In this document: piece after piece, positions 1 to 11,639 of the stretch | How the letters are laid out: every line of letters starts with the position of its first letter | Position numbering within the stretch: position 1 is the first letter of the stretch | DNA from: Sycobia sp. Sy_11 | Lineage: Eukaryota > Arthropoda > Insecta > Hymenoptera > Epichrysomallidae | Assembly: GCA_018907035.1 (NCBI GenBank) | Contig: JACCIC010000029.1 | Span: 1,815,001-1,879,000 of the forward strand | DNA: 64,000 bases | Reading direction: 5' to 3' | The notes under the pieces: model-generated | What the model was told of the DNA's origin: nothing | What the model saw: the letters and a program-made list of their open reading frames with translations, nothing else | The model's database searches: none | Made by a program: the position numbers and the translations under genes

Positions 1-990
1 ATAGTGAACTGGTTATCAAATGACGGTCGTTGCAGGACGGGTACCAAAGTGATCATAGATTTGATCTTATCGAAAGAGGCTTGTTGTTCCTCGGTCCAGT
101 CATATCGACAGTCTTTTCTAGTTGGACGTATGGGTGGTTCGGCTATGGCATTAAAATCCTTTAGGAATTTTCTATACCACAAGGCCATCCCGAGGAAACG
201 TCTAAGTTGCTTTAGGTTTCTTGGTTCTGAATAACGTATTACTGGTTCGATCTTTTCGAGATCGGGACGAAATCCCTAACGATTCATAAGAACACCTAAG
301 TATTTGACTTCGTTGTATCCGAAGGCACTCTTTTCTCGATTTATTGTGAGTCAGCTTCATGTACTCGAGCAAAAACACGACGTATCCTGTCTAAGTGTTC
401 TTCGTATGTCTTTGTGGCGATGATAATATCGTCAAGATATAAAAAGGCATTCGGCTCGAGGTCTGGTCCTATACTTCGTTATGAAGTCGTGCGCTCCAGC
501 GTTAGATAGACCGAAAGGCACCCTGGTAATCTGGAACAATCTCATTCCAGGTACCGAAAATGCCATTATCGGTTTGGATTCTGGATAAAGGGGTATTTGA
601 TGGTATGCACTACTCAGATCTAAGGTAGAAACATATCTAGCTGATTGCAGCTTCCTTAGAATCTGGTCCATGTTAGGCAACGGGTAAGGATCAGGTTTCG
701 AAACTAAATTAACTTTTCAAAAATCGAAGCAAAATCTATATTTTCCGTTGTTTTTATGTAACATCACCACTTTGCTTGACTAACCATTTGTGGATAGTTC
801 GACTACTCTAGTTTTTAGCATTTCTCTAACTTGAGAATGCATCTCTTTTTGTATTTTCATAGAGACTGGATAAGCCTTTTGACGTATAGGACGAGCATCT
901 TCTACATCTATAATATGTTCCACCCACGTCCTACGTCCCAGTGGCACTTCTCTCGCCGGCAGGATTTTATTCAACAGCTTCTTCATACAT
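1..990 (-). pseudogene. Ty3/Gypsy pol: reverse transcriptase to start of RNase H (decayed)
   Basis: Minus-strand reading shows Gypsy-type reverse transcriptase blocks in order. About 780-986 encodes the segment before the fingers (VGRRTWVEH-like, then PIRQKAYPVS). 432-680 encodes the palm with LDLSSAYHQIPL, whose Asp is catalytic, and PFGLSNAG. The catalytic box YLDDIIIAT lies near 420-445. Below 240 come the RT/RNase H linker (KFLKDFNAIAEPP) and the first RNase H strand (VPVLQRPSFD), and the element then leaves the window. Reading frames change near 432, 690 and 780 and stops occur around 240-330, so it is a pseudogene. It continues into the protease and gag relics at higher coordinates. The plus-strand copy at 3860-5250 is a relative. 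Confidence 0.88.
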
Positions 991-1179
991 TATTGCACCT
1001 GCCGAGAAATATCCACGAGACCAATGGATGCTAACCTCGAAAACTCCATGTTCAGATCAAAACCAGTATTTTCTTCTGAGTTTATCTCGCCTACCCAAAT
1101 AATTTAAGAAAATAAGCCATTCAGTCGCAACGGTGCCAGTCGTTGGATTTCATTACACGTAACTGCGGCTATTTACAAC

Positions 1180-1510
1180 CTGACCCGCTTATTCGCCGCT
1201 TTTACCCACAGCGAATTATCAGTTGCGTCATGGATGGTTCCGACCGCTCGTGTGAAATTGTCACATATATAGCAATCTATATCTAGGTGTGGAATTACAG
1301 CGACCAACACACTGAGTGTGATCCCTGCCAATTCAAAAGGCAGTTCGACATGACTCGTGACATAAAGCAGAGAGTTCCTTGAGCCTCTAGTATCAATTCC
1401 AGACGCTGAGTAGAACTCCCACTGGCAAGCCGTTGCTAATTATAGTCCGATCTTGCCCATAACAGTGCGAGACGTACCGGTATTTTATAATGCACGTATC
1501 TGGTACTCAG
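1180..1510 (-). pseudogene. Gypsy retropepsin-like protease relic
   Basis: Translating the minus strand gives a stretch resembling the second half of a retroviral-type aspartic protease: HVELPFELAGITLSVLVAV followed by PHLDIDCYI, the position of the usual V-P-x-L-x-x-x-I-L-G-x-D ending. The N-terminal D-S/T-G active-site triplet was not found cleanly, so only the C-terminal half is supported. It lies between the gag zinc knuckle (1766-1807) and the reverse transcriptase (1-990), the expected Gypsy order on the minus strand. Its stops and frame changes match the rest of the element. Confidence 0.55.
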
Positions 1511-1739
1511 CAATTTGTACCGGAATCTACCAGCGGGCTTTTTCCAGCCGTGTTGTAATTTGGCCGGGATTCAATTCGCCACGGTCGTTTTCCTAAGTCT
1601 ATAGTATTTCTTCAACTGAATCAGACCTATTTCAGTCTGATTAGTCGAGAATGACTGAGGATTCAAGGAACGAGGTCGTCAAATATTCTCGTCGGGGTCA
1701 CGTTGGGATTGCAAGTCGACCTGACCCCTATTAGTCGCC

Positions 1740-2360
1740 TCCTTTCCATTTCCCAAACATTTCGGGCAGTTATAAGTGCGGTATCCAAGCTTGCTACACT
1801 TATCACACTTTACTGGGCCACTAGGACTCTTTTTTCTGTCCAATGAGCGACTCTCCGGAACCTCTTTATTTCGTTCTGGACTAATATCTCCGGTAGCCTT
1901 TTTCTTCGGAGCGGCGCTTTTTCGGCTCCACGGTTGACGATTTAGTTTCGAAGACCCTCTTCTGTCTTCTTAGGCTCTCGGCCCTCTTCTATTCGAAAAC
2001 TCTCTTGGCCTACCGGATGTGCCGACCTAACCCTCTCTTCTCCATCAGTTATCGTAGTCAGCCAGGAGGGATCCGATTCGGCGACCATTTTTTCAATATA
2101 TAACCTGCTGGCTGTTTCGTGCTTGATATATACGGTCCTTGAGTCTTTCTCTCTTTTTTCGAAGAAGTCTTCGGGCTCTTATTCGCCTTCAAGCCACCAA
2201 CTTAATCTTTGAAGATGGACGAAAAAATCGCCATCATCTCTCAGGGACAATTGATGGAGGCGTTGACTAACGTCTACTCCCGCAATATATAAACACCATT
2301 CATTAATTTGCGAAGATAGTGTTTCTGTGGGAATTGACGAGTCTAGACCTGTTACCATCT
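1740..2360 (-). pseudogene. Gypsy gag relic with variant zinc knuckle
   Basis: On the minus strand a gag-like reading starts near 2357 (ATG, then VTGLDSSIP) and runs through a charged Lys/Arg/Glu-rich stretch to a nucleocapsid-type zinc knuckle at 1766-1807. The knuckle reads C-x2-C-x4-Y-x4-C, so the usual His is Tyr. A further Cys pair follows (CPKC). Gag packages element RNA into cytoplasmic particles, and the knuckle normally binds nucleic acid. Stops interrupt the reading near 2170 and 1960. Its position directly upstream of protease and reverse transcriptase supports a gag-protease-RT order on the minus strand. No LTR was recognised beyond 2380. Confidence 0.65.
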
Positions 2361-2379
2361 TTCTAAAATAAATTACCTA

Positions 2380-3370
2380 ATAAGACGCAGTTAAAATGGA
2401 GGATATTTTAAAGTGTGTTTTTATAGAGAGGGGCCTACTAAAAAAGCGAGTGCTGTCTATAATATAAAAATAATAATAAAATACAAAATATTTCTTATTA
2501 GACACACTTTGAGTTCCTCAGTGTCCGCAAAGTTACTTACTCTATGGGTGAATTTACAATAATTCTATTGTCTTATGTCGCATCCCTGAAGTTTTATCCT
2601 GGGCTCTAATTTTATTGTATTGGTTTATTACTTGTAGGAATTGATACCTCTGTCCCTTGAGAGGTATCAATTCCTACTATATTCTATTATTATAAATCTA
2701 ATAAAAAAATAGATAAAAATAAAAATCAATACAATAATTAAAAGAAATACTTTAAGCCTCCGAAGAATGGATGTTCTACACTGTTGCTTCTTCCACTTGT
2801 ATGAGATGGAAATAGGCTCAGGGCCTCTTTAAGAGTTTCGAAAAAAAAAGTTAATTAAAAAAAATTTTAAAAAGTGATCTAATTGATCACTGTTACTCCC
2901 AGAGCTTTCTTAGTAAATAACGTCACGTATACTTTACACTTAATAATCTGTGTGAGGGAAGTTTCAGAAGAACTAACACTATTTTTTTAATGAATAGAAC
3001 AGTTAAGTAAGTTTACGAATCTCAAACGACGATGCCAAAATTCACAACCCAACATAGAATTATAGAATCGAAACGTCTTGCTCACGTAACAGTATAAAAT
3101 CTCCTGAGTTTATATAAAACAGAAATATTGCCAGGAAGATATTTGAGATAACAGTCCTACAGTTTAGCCAAACTCAACGATATTATTAAGAAAAATAATA
3201 GTTCAATGGATGATATAATATTATCACACACCGAATCAAAAGACAAACTTTTTGAAAAAAATATCGAATAACTTTCAGCACACAGTTTTTTATCAATTAT
3301 AATATAATTTTACTATATCATAATGGATGCACATTGACATTTCCGCCCCTTTTTTATAGAGAAATAAGAA
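2380..3370. other. AT-rich stretch without recognisable gene
   Basis: No open frame of note. It holds the perfect hairpin listed separately at 2634-2677, oligo-A/T runs near 2840-2870 and short palindromic AT sequence. It may include the 5' untranslated region or LTR of the Gypsy relic at 1-2380, but no TG...CA boundary or target duplication was found. Confidence 0.5.
2634..2677. repeat. Perfect 18-bp hairpin
   Basis: Arms GTAGGAATTGATACCTCT (2634-2651) and its exact reverse complement (2660-2677) flank an 8-base loop. No mismatch is present, although the surrounding sequence is decayed. Confidence 0.9.
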
Positions 3371-3379
3371 CTTTTTGTA

Positions 3380-3880
3380 AAAAAAGGTACAAATAATGTC
3401 ATTCAAAATATTGCCCATCACTTTCTACTATTTTTGATCATCTTTCGGGCAGCAAGTAGATACCCCGCCTAAAAAATTGTTCGTTATTTGTGACGATAAC
3501 TCAGCCAGACCATGAGTCATCTACCGGAATAGGTCTTAGTCTGAAGGACCAATGTCTGGTGAATACGGCAGGTGGGATAGGACGTCCCAATTCAGTGCTT
3601 CTAACGTTTCCTTTACGGTTTTTGCAATATGTCGCCGAGCGTTGTCATGCTGACAAATGACTTTATCGTGCCTTTTGTAATATTGTGGACGTTTAATCTG
3701 TAATGCTCGGCTCAATTGCATCAGCTGTTGTTGGTAATATTCACAGGTGACGGTTTGATTGTATTGGAGTAGTTCGTGGTAGATTACTCGAACCAAATGC
3801 ATAGCATTAGCTTTTCGCCATGAATGTTTGGCTTGGCCATCGAAATATCACTTTCCGTCTTCTGTCATGATTCGATGTAG
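3380..3880 (-). pseudogene. mariner transposase remnant
   Basis: The 3536-3802 minus-strand frame encodes the catalytic C-terminal half of a mariner transposase. It has a YYQQQLMQLSRAL region, then the second catalytic aspartate in CQHDNARRHIA, then LPYSPDIGPSD, which carries the third Asp of the DD34D triad. Upstream pieces (IHG..LMLCI-type and VTGDEKW-type sequence) can be glimpsed in other frames at 3807-3880. The C-terminal tail (LPERW...SDGQYF type) is decayed at 3390-3480. Terminal repeats were not found. The 3860 end abuts a plus-strand Gypsy fragment. Confidence 0.85.
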
Positions 3881-5250
3881 AAATCGTGATTGTTCCAGAG
3901 TTTAAGCCGAATACGTTCTCATACCTAGAAGATTTGATTATTGTTACAGAAACATTCGAACAATACTTGGATTGAACTGTTCTCAAGTTAGTTAAGAAAA
4001 CTGGACTCAGGATTAATGGAGACAAAAGTGTTTTTGGTCATACGGAGGTAAAATACCTGAGTTTTCTCGTTAATCGTGAAGGATTCCGCCCAGATCCTGA
4101 GAAGATTCGACCGGTAATGCGCTATCAGGAAGCACGGAACCTCAGGCAACTGAGCCAGTTCCTCAGCATAGCGTCATGGTTCAGAAAGTTCTTAAAAAAT
4201 TTTTTCACGATAGCCCAGCCGCTCAGGAATCCAATACGAAAATACCAAAAATATGAATGGCGTGAGGAACAGCAAACAGCCATCGAGAAAATCAAGTAGA
4301 TGATCCCTACAGCCCCTGTCCTTCATGGACCAGTGTTCGAAGCGCAATTCACGATACAGACTGATGCGAGCGATACTGGAGTAAGTGCGGTTTTACTGCA
4401 TGAGATTGATGGACAGGGACTTGTGCTGGAGTTCGTGAGCAGGGCATTATCTCAGGCTGAAAAGAATTATTCAGTAACGGAGAGAGAGGGTCTAGCCGTC
4501 TTGTGGGCCGCGGATAAATTTCGATCATGCATAGAAGGATACCACTTGTGGATCGTAACGGAGCACTCAAGTTTACGGTGCCAACACCCATCGGACGCAT
4601 CGCACAATGTGCTCTTAAGTTGCAAGGGAATGATTTCCAGATAGAACATCGAAAAGGCGCGTTAAATTACGTGCCAAAGGCTTTGTCTCGGATGGAAGAA
4701 ATAAATGAAACCAGATGTGCTGTAGTAACTTTGATAGCCAGAAGCCAAGACCAATGGTATTTGGATTGATTAGATAAAGTTCGAAAAAGTCCGACCGATT
4801 ATCCAAAATATGGATAAGATAATTGGGGGACAGCTTTGTTGCTAACGCCAGAACGAAATTATAGAGGTGATCATTGGTGATGCAGATGCCTGGAAAATCA
4901 CAATATCCAAAGAAAAACGTAGCGAGGTATTAAGAGTGTCATGATCTCGCTACGGCAGACCATCCAAGACGAGAGATCGTACAATGGCGTAACCAAATAT
5001 TACTACTGGCCCAGATGTTATAAGACAGTTGAAGAATATGTAAGAAATTGTCTTGGAGGAGAGTGCTCTACCAATTGTCTTGGTAGAGCAAAGGGTAGCT
5101 ACTGGTTTGACAGGCCAGAGAGCTTGGAAAAACTGCCAAATGCGTGGACAGCGATGTCCGATAAATCGCTAGTGGTTGAAGCGTGCGATAGTGAAAGAGG
5201 TACGCAATTAGGGCCATTGATCATATATATAAGCGTAAGCGTGATCGACC
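3860..5250 (+). pseudogene. Ty3/Gypsy pol: RT, RNase H, integrase zinc domain (decayed)
   Basis: Plus-strand blocks run in pol order. First comes the RT catalytic box, altered to YLEDLIIVTETFEQYL (3900-3960; consensus YLDD, so the first Asp of the pair is Glu). Then follow the RT thumb (GHTEVKYLSFLVNREG), the connection (4117-4299: QFLSIASWFRKFLKNF) and an RNase H (4300-4560: TIQTDASDTGVSAVL, REGLAVLWAADKFR). After a frameshift near 4540 the RNase H end reads FQIEHRKGALNYVPKALSR. 4960-5080 resembles the integrase HHCC region (YYYWPRCYKTVEEYVRNC). Stops at about 3976 and 4299 and frame changes disable it. It is related to, but not identical with, the relic at 1-990. Confidence 0.88.
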
Positions 5251-5359
5251 GCGGAAGGAGGTCATAGTCGTCCGGAAGACTTCTACCAAAGAACTCAATC
5301 ATTGAGGACGGTAATAGCTGGACTGCCGCGAAGCAGGTCAAGGAGGTCAAGAAAGGCGT

Positions 5360-6215
5360 AATGTATAAAAAATGTTTTACTTTCTGTTTCAGGATGGATA
5401 CTACTCCGGAAAGGTTCCTAGACCTAATTGAAAAATTGGCCAGAGTACGAATCAGAATGGACTCCGATTGGTCGAATTTCGACTCTACAGTGAACGTTTG
5501 CGAAAAACCAAGCGGCAGCCGGGTTCCATTTGAAGTGCAGCCCATGGACCCGGAGAGCAGCCTTTAAGTGTTCACCTATTGCGCCAACCAGGGATGGACC
5601 ACACCCTGGACCCCGCGCAAAGTTCGTCCGACGCCACCTCACCGGCTGCGGTGGAATCCCCACTGGCTGTTCTGCCGGTAGCTAACATTCCCGTTTGGGA
5701 AATATTAGTGGAGGCTGCAGCTGCGGTTCCTGGGGGTAAACCTTAAAACATTGCTAAATCAAAAAAAGCGTTGTTCCAGGAGAAACTAGGCTAGTGCAGG
5801 TGGCTTTCACCGAGGCCTAGGTCCTGGAAAAGGAGGTTTTTTAGATCTGCGATGAAATTCAGATCATCACAGGTGGTCCGGAAGCTACGGCCGGAAGTAG
5901 GCCGATTATTGTCAAGAAGAGAGAAGAATTAGAAGCCTTCAAAACTTACCGCCTCGAGTGGCAAGAAAATGAACGGAGGGTACAGGACATACCAGCTGGC
6001 TGAGGAGGCGGTTCGATGAGCCAAGGAGACCATCGAAGAAAAAGAAAAGATGGCTGAACAACTAAGACAGGACCTATAGGAGAAAGAGAAGGAGCTGAAG
6101 AAACTCCTGCAGGAAAGCGTTCAGCAATGGAACGGTCCAGTAACGATTCGGGGATAGGAAAAATCCTGCCGGAATGTACGGCGCGCTGATTCACGTTTTC
6201 CCAAGTCCGAGGGAT
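5360..6215 (+). pseudogene. Gag-like coiled-coil relic, unassigned
   Basis: Two broken plus-strand stretches look protein-derived. 5361-5567 reads a 68-residue frame (LIEKLARVRIRMDSDW...VCEKPSGSR). 5870-6180 reads, across stops, a strongly charged helical stretch (EELEAFKTYRLEWQENER, then EKEKELKKLLQESVQQW), typical of a coiled coil. The position downstream of Gypsy pol suggests gag or an ORF of another LTR element, but no zinc knuckle or family signature was seen. The identity is not known. The stretch ends at a (TA)n(GA)n microsatellite. Confidence 0.3.
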
Positions 6216-6245
6216 TGAAATAGGAGAGTTGAAGAATATCTGTAA

Positions 6246-6246
<1 letters not shown>

Positions 6247-6324
<78 letters not shown>
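6247..6324. repeat. Compound (TA)n(GA)n microsatellite
   Basis: About 39 bases of TA repeats pass directly into about 38 bases of GA repeats. The long open frames across it on the minus strand are repeat translations (poly Tyr-Ile and Ser-Leu) and not genes. Confidence 0.97.
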
Positions 6325-6327
<3 letters not shown>

Positions 6328-6928
6328 AGAATGAGGCGAAAAGTGGCAACACGGTCCCGATGATCGGGGCAATAAAGAAGAAAGAGAAATCCAAAATATA
6401 CTTCCATCAAGTGTATTGGCGATATATATTAACTCCTCAAAATTCCTCAAGTTAATCCCCGGGAAAATCGAGAACCAAGAGTTGTATATATTCGTGTATA
6501 TATATAAAAATATGTATGTATATATATAATCAAATGACTCGACCGAAGGTCAACGATCTGAGTTGCGCGCGCCTCCCCCGAGTAATAAAACTTGGACCAG
6601 ATGCGGCCATATAATAGGGCCGCGTCTGGATTATATATATCTCCTCGGATTATATTTTTCCCGTGGAAAGATTGGAAGAAAGCGAAAAACGCGCCTGTCC
6701 AGAGTTTATGACTCTTTCTATACCGAAAAGGAAATTCGAGAAATGAAGATATTAAGCTGCTTAAAATCTAACAAAAAATATACAGCGGAAAAATATTTTT
6801 GGTGATAGAAGAAATAGAAAAGAATATGTTCAATTTTTAACATGAATACGATAATCAATATTATTATAAATATAGTAATTAATATTATTATTATAATTAA
6901 TCAGAAATACTATATAGTTACCATATTA

Positions 6929-7150
6929 AATATTGAATAATATATACTATTATATTTAACTATTCGAATATTATCGTTATTAATATTATTATTGAATAAT
7001 ATATACTATTATATTTAATTCTTTAGATGTTGTCGTTATTAATATAGCTATTGAATAATATCTATTATTATATTTAAGGATTTAGATACTGCCGTACTAA
7101 TATTGCTATTTATATTTAATTATTTAGATACTGTCGTACTAATATTACTA
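6929..7150. repeat. 59-bp AT-rich minisatellite
   Basis: The word TTGAATAATAT recurs at 6933, 6992 and 7051, giving an exact 59-bp period. Each unit also shares a TTTAGATRYTGTCGT-like block. A shortened fourth unit follows at about 7081-7150. Copies are diverged. Confidence 0.8.
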
Positions 7151-7429
7151 CCATTAATATTCTTATATTAGATATTACTATTAAAAACGCGTATTATTAT
7201 ACTATTGTTATTATTTTTATTATTCACAGTATTGTAGCATTGGCATACAGTACTGCTATCAGCATTTAAATTCATAAATTTAAGTTTATCAATATCACGT
7301 AGTCCTCTACGAAGTTTCTATAGTAGTTTGGACATAAAAAAACAGACAATAATCATAATAATTATACGAAATGAACGGAGGGCTAATTCTTGCTATGAAG
7401 AAAAACGTCCCTTCATCTCGCCCACCACC

Positions 7430-7660
7430 ATGTAATTGTCTGCAGAGAAAATTTTAGCAGCGTTGGGCCCTGCCTATAAATACGGGCCCTCGAAAATGAG
7501 GAAAGCAGACTGCCGGTCGCATTCGCTCTACGCGCATACTGATAAATTTATATTATTTTTGATTCGAGATTTTTATAATAAAGAGTAAGTGGAGTATATC
7601 CAAATTTTTACCCTTTTCTTTGGTCTCGCCTTCTTCCTTTTTATTACGCGATGCACGCGC
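7430..7660 (+). promoter_or_regulatory. Possible LTR promoter/polyadenylation region
   Basis: A TATA box (TATAAATA, 7475-7482) inside a GC-richer patch is followed about 30 bases later by an initiator-like GGTCGCATTCGCTC and about 100 bases later by AATAAA (7577-7582). TATA, start and early poly(A) signal this close together are typical of the U3-R-U5 core of an insect LTR. Gag-like sequence with a degenerate zinc knuckle follows at 8290, consistent with an LTR element on the plus strand. Termini and target duplications were not identified. Confidence 0.35.
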
Positions 7661-8039
7661 TAATTTTTAGGGCGGAGGAATTGGGCAGACAAGAAAATTG
7701 TCGCCCGACATGCTGCCCCTGCTACCTTCTAGAGAATACCAGAGTTGTCGCCTCTCCAGGTATTTAAACGTCCGGGATAGAGCCGCTTCGGAAATGGCCT
7801 TACCAAACGACGTACTTACTGCGCCGCGCCGCCAATAATATTTATGCGATCTGCCCCACATATCCCTGGCTTCGACGCGAAAGCGTGGCCGAAAAACCAG
7901 GGGGCAAAAACGGCCGAATCAACAGTATTAGACCGCCGTCGTGATCTCCGTGTAACTCCAACCCGTGTGGTTGGACGTCACACTGTTATACACGGGCCAT
8001 ACATACGCGGGTCATACACGGGCTAGTCGATGAACTTCT

Positions 8040-8345
8040 CGAGCAGATTCGAGAAGAAGGTTGATTAGTCGGAGGAAACATGATTCGGGTCAAACTAGGA
8101 TACGTTCAAGGTCAAGATGAGCAGACGTAAACTCTGACGACCCTCGTCGATCAAGGATCGATTCCATGGATTCGGTGCAGGAATGACGGAGAAGATCTGA
8201 AGAAACGGCACCGAACCCGAATACTCCTCAAAAGATGAAGGAGGAGTTGTCGACACCAAATCCACCAGTGACTGGAAAATTCTGGCTATGTTTTATGTGC
8301 GGCTATCCTGGGTTAAGGAATCTCAGGACATGTCTAATTGTGGAC
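8040..8345 (+). pseudogene. Degenerate gag fragment
   Basis: Plus-strand translation at 8280-8340 gives KFWLCFMCGYPGLRNLRTC, which resembles a nucleocapsid zinc knuckle with the pattern C-x2-C-x4-(H replaced by L)-x5-C. A Pro-rich linker precedes it, as in gag proteins. Upstream codons are broken by several stops. It could be the gag end of the element whose LTR-like promoter lies at 7430-7660. The support is one motif and position. Confidence 0.35.
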
Positions 8346-8399
8346 ACACATAAATACCTAAAGGAGGTTCACTATTATTCCTCAAGAGAAGAGTGAGTC

Positions 8400-10140
8400 C
8401 TGACTTGAGTCCATTATAAAATAATTATACTTACATAATAATTTGAATATAAAAAAATTTATCTTTTTTTTTGTATTTTTGTAACTGATGGCCCTTTAAT
8501 TGGTTTTCCGTCCACATCTTTCTTACCCTTTCAGATTGGAGGCTCTACTATAATGATATTAGTAATATCGTGTTCCCAGTTTTCAGGATGACTGGCAATG
8601 TCTGGAAGGTGGGAGGGTGTAACGAATACCACTCAATGAACGGTGGTGTCGTTCGCGAAGTAGAGAGAGACAGACGACAGGCTATAGTTGCTTCCTCACT
8701 TCGGTGAATATCGAGGAGTGGAGGTATAAGAAAAGCCAGTTAAGCTTAAATGCTCAAAAAGATAGATATCGGTCCTTTAGTCTTACCTTCTTGTCTTACA
8801 TTTCAACTTTATATAAAGTCTATATATTATTCATAATAATATTTACTGTGGTGTTCAGTTGTTTTGTCAGATGTCAATAATATGCGTTGTTTTGTGTGAA
8901 GAACAATACTTTTAGAAAGGTGAAAATTCATTCTAATTGAAGATATTGAAGATATCGGGTCCGCACCTGTAATCGAAATCTCACTGATACGTAAATCTAT
9001 TTTATAATAAATTTATTACGCGATCGAGCGCATTATAAAAAGCAGTAAATACCGGCTAGTGACTGTACGAATAACTAAAATAAAATAATTTATATTATTC
9101 CTTTCGCGAGTTAAACAAATTATAACGATCGCATGTATTTATATTACTTGTATGCGTGAAGGTTGGTTCAAGCTTGAACTACACGTACACAAGCTAAACG
9201 ATACTAATTAGCTTGTGCGTATTGTATTCATGCGCACAAGCAGACTGAAGCAGAGTGTCGCCAGATAATTATTACAGCATTTATAATTGATACATACCGG
9301 GTGACCAAACAAATCTTATTACTATGTCGCGGTCAATTGACATACTTCTATTAGTATTCAGATTTGGCTTCAGATAATTAAATAATAGATAGCGGATGTA
9401 CACTATAGGTAGACAAGAAAATAATAACATTTTTAATATTTACATATTTAATTATTTTATTTAAATAAATAATTGAATCTTACTTTTATATCTACAAAAT
9501 AATTTTTTTTATTGTATATTAAAAAATCCTTAAGAAATTTCCCTTTCTTTTATTTTTCACAAAATAAGTAATATAATATTATTATAAATATTTTGAAGTG
9601 CCTTTTTTGGATCATGTCGCCTCCGCGGTACTCTTGGTCAGAATTAAAGTTTATTTATTTAATCTTACTGACTTTGTTTTTTGTTACATTATTATCGATT
9701 TCTTTAATAAAATGTCAATAAAACAAACACATTACATTTAATCGTATAATATAGTGCGATATTTAAAAAAACTTTTAAGCAGAATCAATTATTTTTCAAT
9801 TGAAAAAACTAGTCTAAAATCTAATTTAAACACTAGTTTATCTGATTCTATACTATCTTAATACTCACGACTGCCATTTTTGCGTACATGCAGTGGTGCC
9901 CTCGTAGATACGGTGGATGTTTTCTTTGCTAATCGCCAAATATACAACTACTAACTTACTGTTTTACTTTCGGACCATATATTCCTGATACCTCTGTGAA
10001 AATATAAAATATAAAAGTTTCGTATTAAAATGTTAATACCTAATATAATATCATTTTGAATTCATGTTTTTCTTTCAACATTTATATATAAATTTTAGGT
10101 TGAGTTATTTTATGGCAACGTGTAAAATAAGTTTTAAAAG
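8400..10140. other. AT-rich intergenic sequence
   Basis: No gene was recognised. A 10-bp inverted repeat (CACAAGCTAA and complement) forms a small hairpin near 9188-9217. Otherwise only short palindromic AT tracts are seen. Confidence 0.5.
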
Positions 10141-10165
10141 GGTCCTCGAATTTTTGCTACCTTAG

Positions 10166-10351
10166 CGTTATCTGGTGTCGAATGAGCTTAACAAATTCAG
10201 GCAAAACTCATATCAGCCTGCGTTATATCGTCTGCTTTTGGAATTTTTTTATGAAAGTGTCATAAAAGAACTCGAATTTTTAAGTAATTGCAACAAATTT
10301 TGTTATCGGCGTATTACGCATCGTGCAGTTCTATCTTTATGCAAACGAATA
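10166..10351 (+). CDS. Candidate internal exon, unknown protein
   Basis: A stop-free frame of about 62 codons (VSNELNKFRQNSYQPAL ... THRAVLSLCKRIG) has protein-like composition inside very AT-rich DNA. A pyrimidine-containing acceptor (TTGCTACCTTAG) precedes it at 10165 and a consensus donor (ATAG|GTGAGA) follows near 10351. No ATG opens it, so if real it is an internal exon. I do not recognise the family and see no partner exon. It could be a chance frame. Confidence 0.28.
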
Positions 10352-10369
10352 GGTGAGACCTTTTAGCAG

Positions 10370-11590
10370 TTATTAATTACTATTTTTGTAGACAATGCGT
10401 TGCACACAGTAAGTACCTAAAATCTCATAAGTAATGCACTTTTGTATTTTAATGTTCAAACTTTTGGCATTGCATTTGCTAATAAAATATAGTTGTTTAT
10501 GCGTAAATGGAAACTGAAATTGAGATCGATGAAATCCATTTAAAATAAACTTAGTAGTAAAACTATGTTTAACAATTATAGCAATTTGCATTAGTTTAAA
10601 TAATATATATTCATATGAAAGCTTTGTTGCTGTTCTTTTGATTATTGTTTTTACACAACTTCCTACACTCTTGCAAAGACAGAAACTTTGCTTAAATCTA
10701 CTTTATTTAACTAGAATAAATACAAATTTACATTTTCTTGCAGTATATTGCTTAGTGGTAAAACCAATAAATATTGAGAAACAACTGAAATTTTAATACC
10801 TTTGAACAAAGTGTATAATATATTATTGTACTGTATAATTTTACTGCTAATTATACTGTATCCTTTTACTAGGTTAAAAAACAGTATATAGTCAGAATCT
10901 AGGTTAAAATTTAGTATAAGAACTTGAAAGTAATCAAGGGATGTATTAATTTCTACATTATTAATGTAGAATAGAATAGACTTGTGCCTATATTTACTAT
11001 TCATGTGCATTATCTATTTTGTTTTCACATTTAAAATAATCTGTACTTTATCAGATTTGTTAACTTCAATATTTTTAGAAAATTTTCTTTTTTGAACATA
11101 TAAGTTTTTTTGAAATATTAAATAAAAAGAAATGGATTGTTAATTAAAAATATAAATCATATGACCAATAAAAGTACAAAATAGCGTCAGAAAATGCATA
11201 TTTCTTGAATTTTGTAACTGAATTTTATCTGGATCTATGCTTCTATGCACTTAGTAAATTATTTTACAACAATTATATTATATCTAGTACTATTATACAG
11301 TATATAAAGATATACTATATAGATATATTATATATAGTATATATTATATAGCATACATATAGCCTTATATTTTAGTAGTTAAAATTAATGATAAAAAAAA
11401 ATTAAATTTGAATGATTAAATTTTTATTCATGGTCTACAATGATTTAATTACTAAAGCAAAGGAATGGTATCTTGGTGATCTGAGTTCCAGTCCTGCTAT
11501 TAACTGATTGGCACAAAATTGCTTAAAATTGATTTTATAATAAAGCTGAATTGTAAGTTCATATTACCATGAAAAGTGAAATAAGATAGT
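10370..11590. other. AT-rich sequence, nothing recognised
   Basis: Only short chance frames. A TA-palindromic cluster lies at 11285-11350. Confidence 0.5.
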
Positions 11591-11639
11591 AACTAAAATG
11601 AAAATTAATAAATTGAGAACTGAAAGAATATATTTAGTA

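Noticed and set aside
4349..4806. Minus-strand and alternate plus frames over the Gypsy RNase H
   Set aside because: Shadows of the plus-strand pol relic, without motifs of their own.
6121..6450. Overlapping minus-strand frames of 67-154 codons
   Set aside because: They are translations of the (TA)n(GA)n microsatellite and flanks, with poly Ser-Leu and Ile-Tyr.
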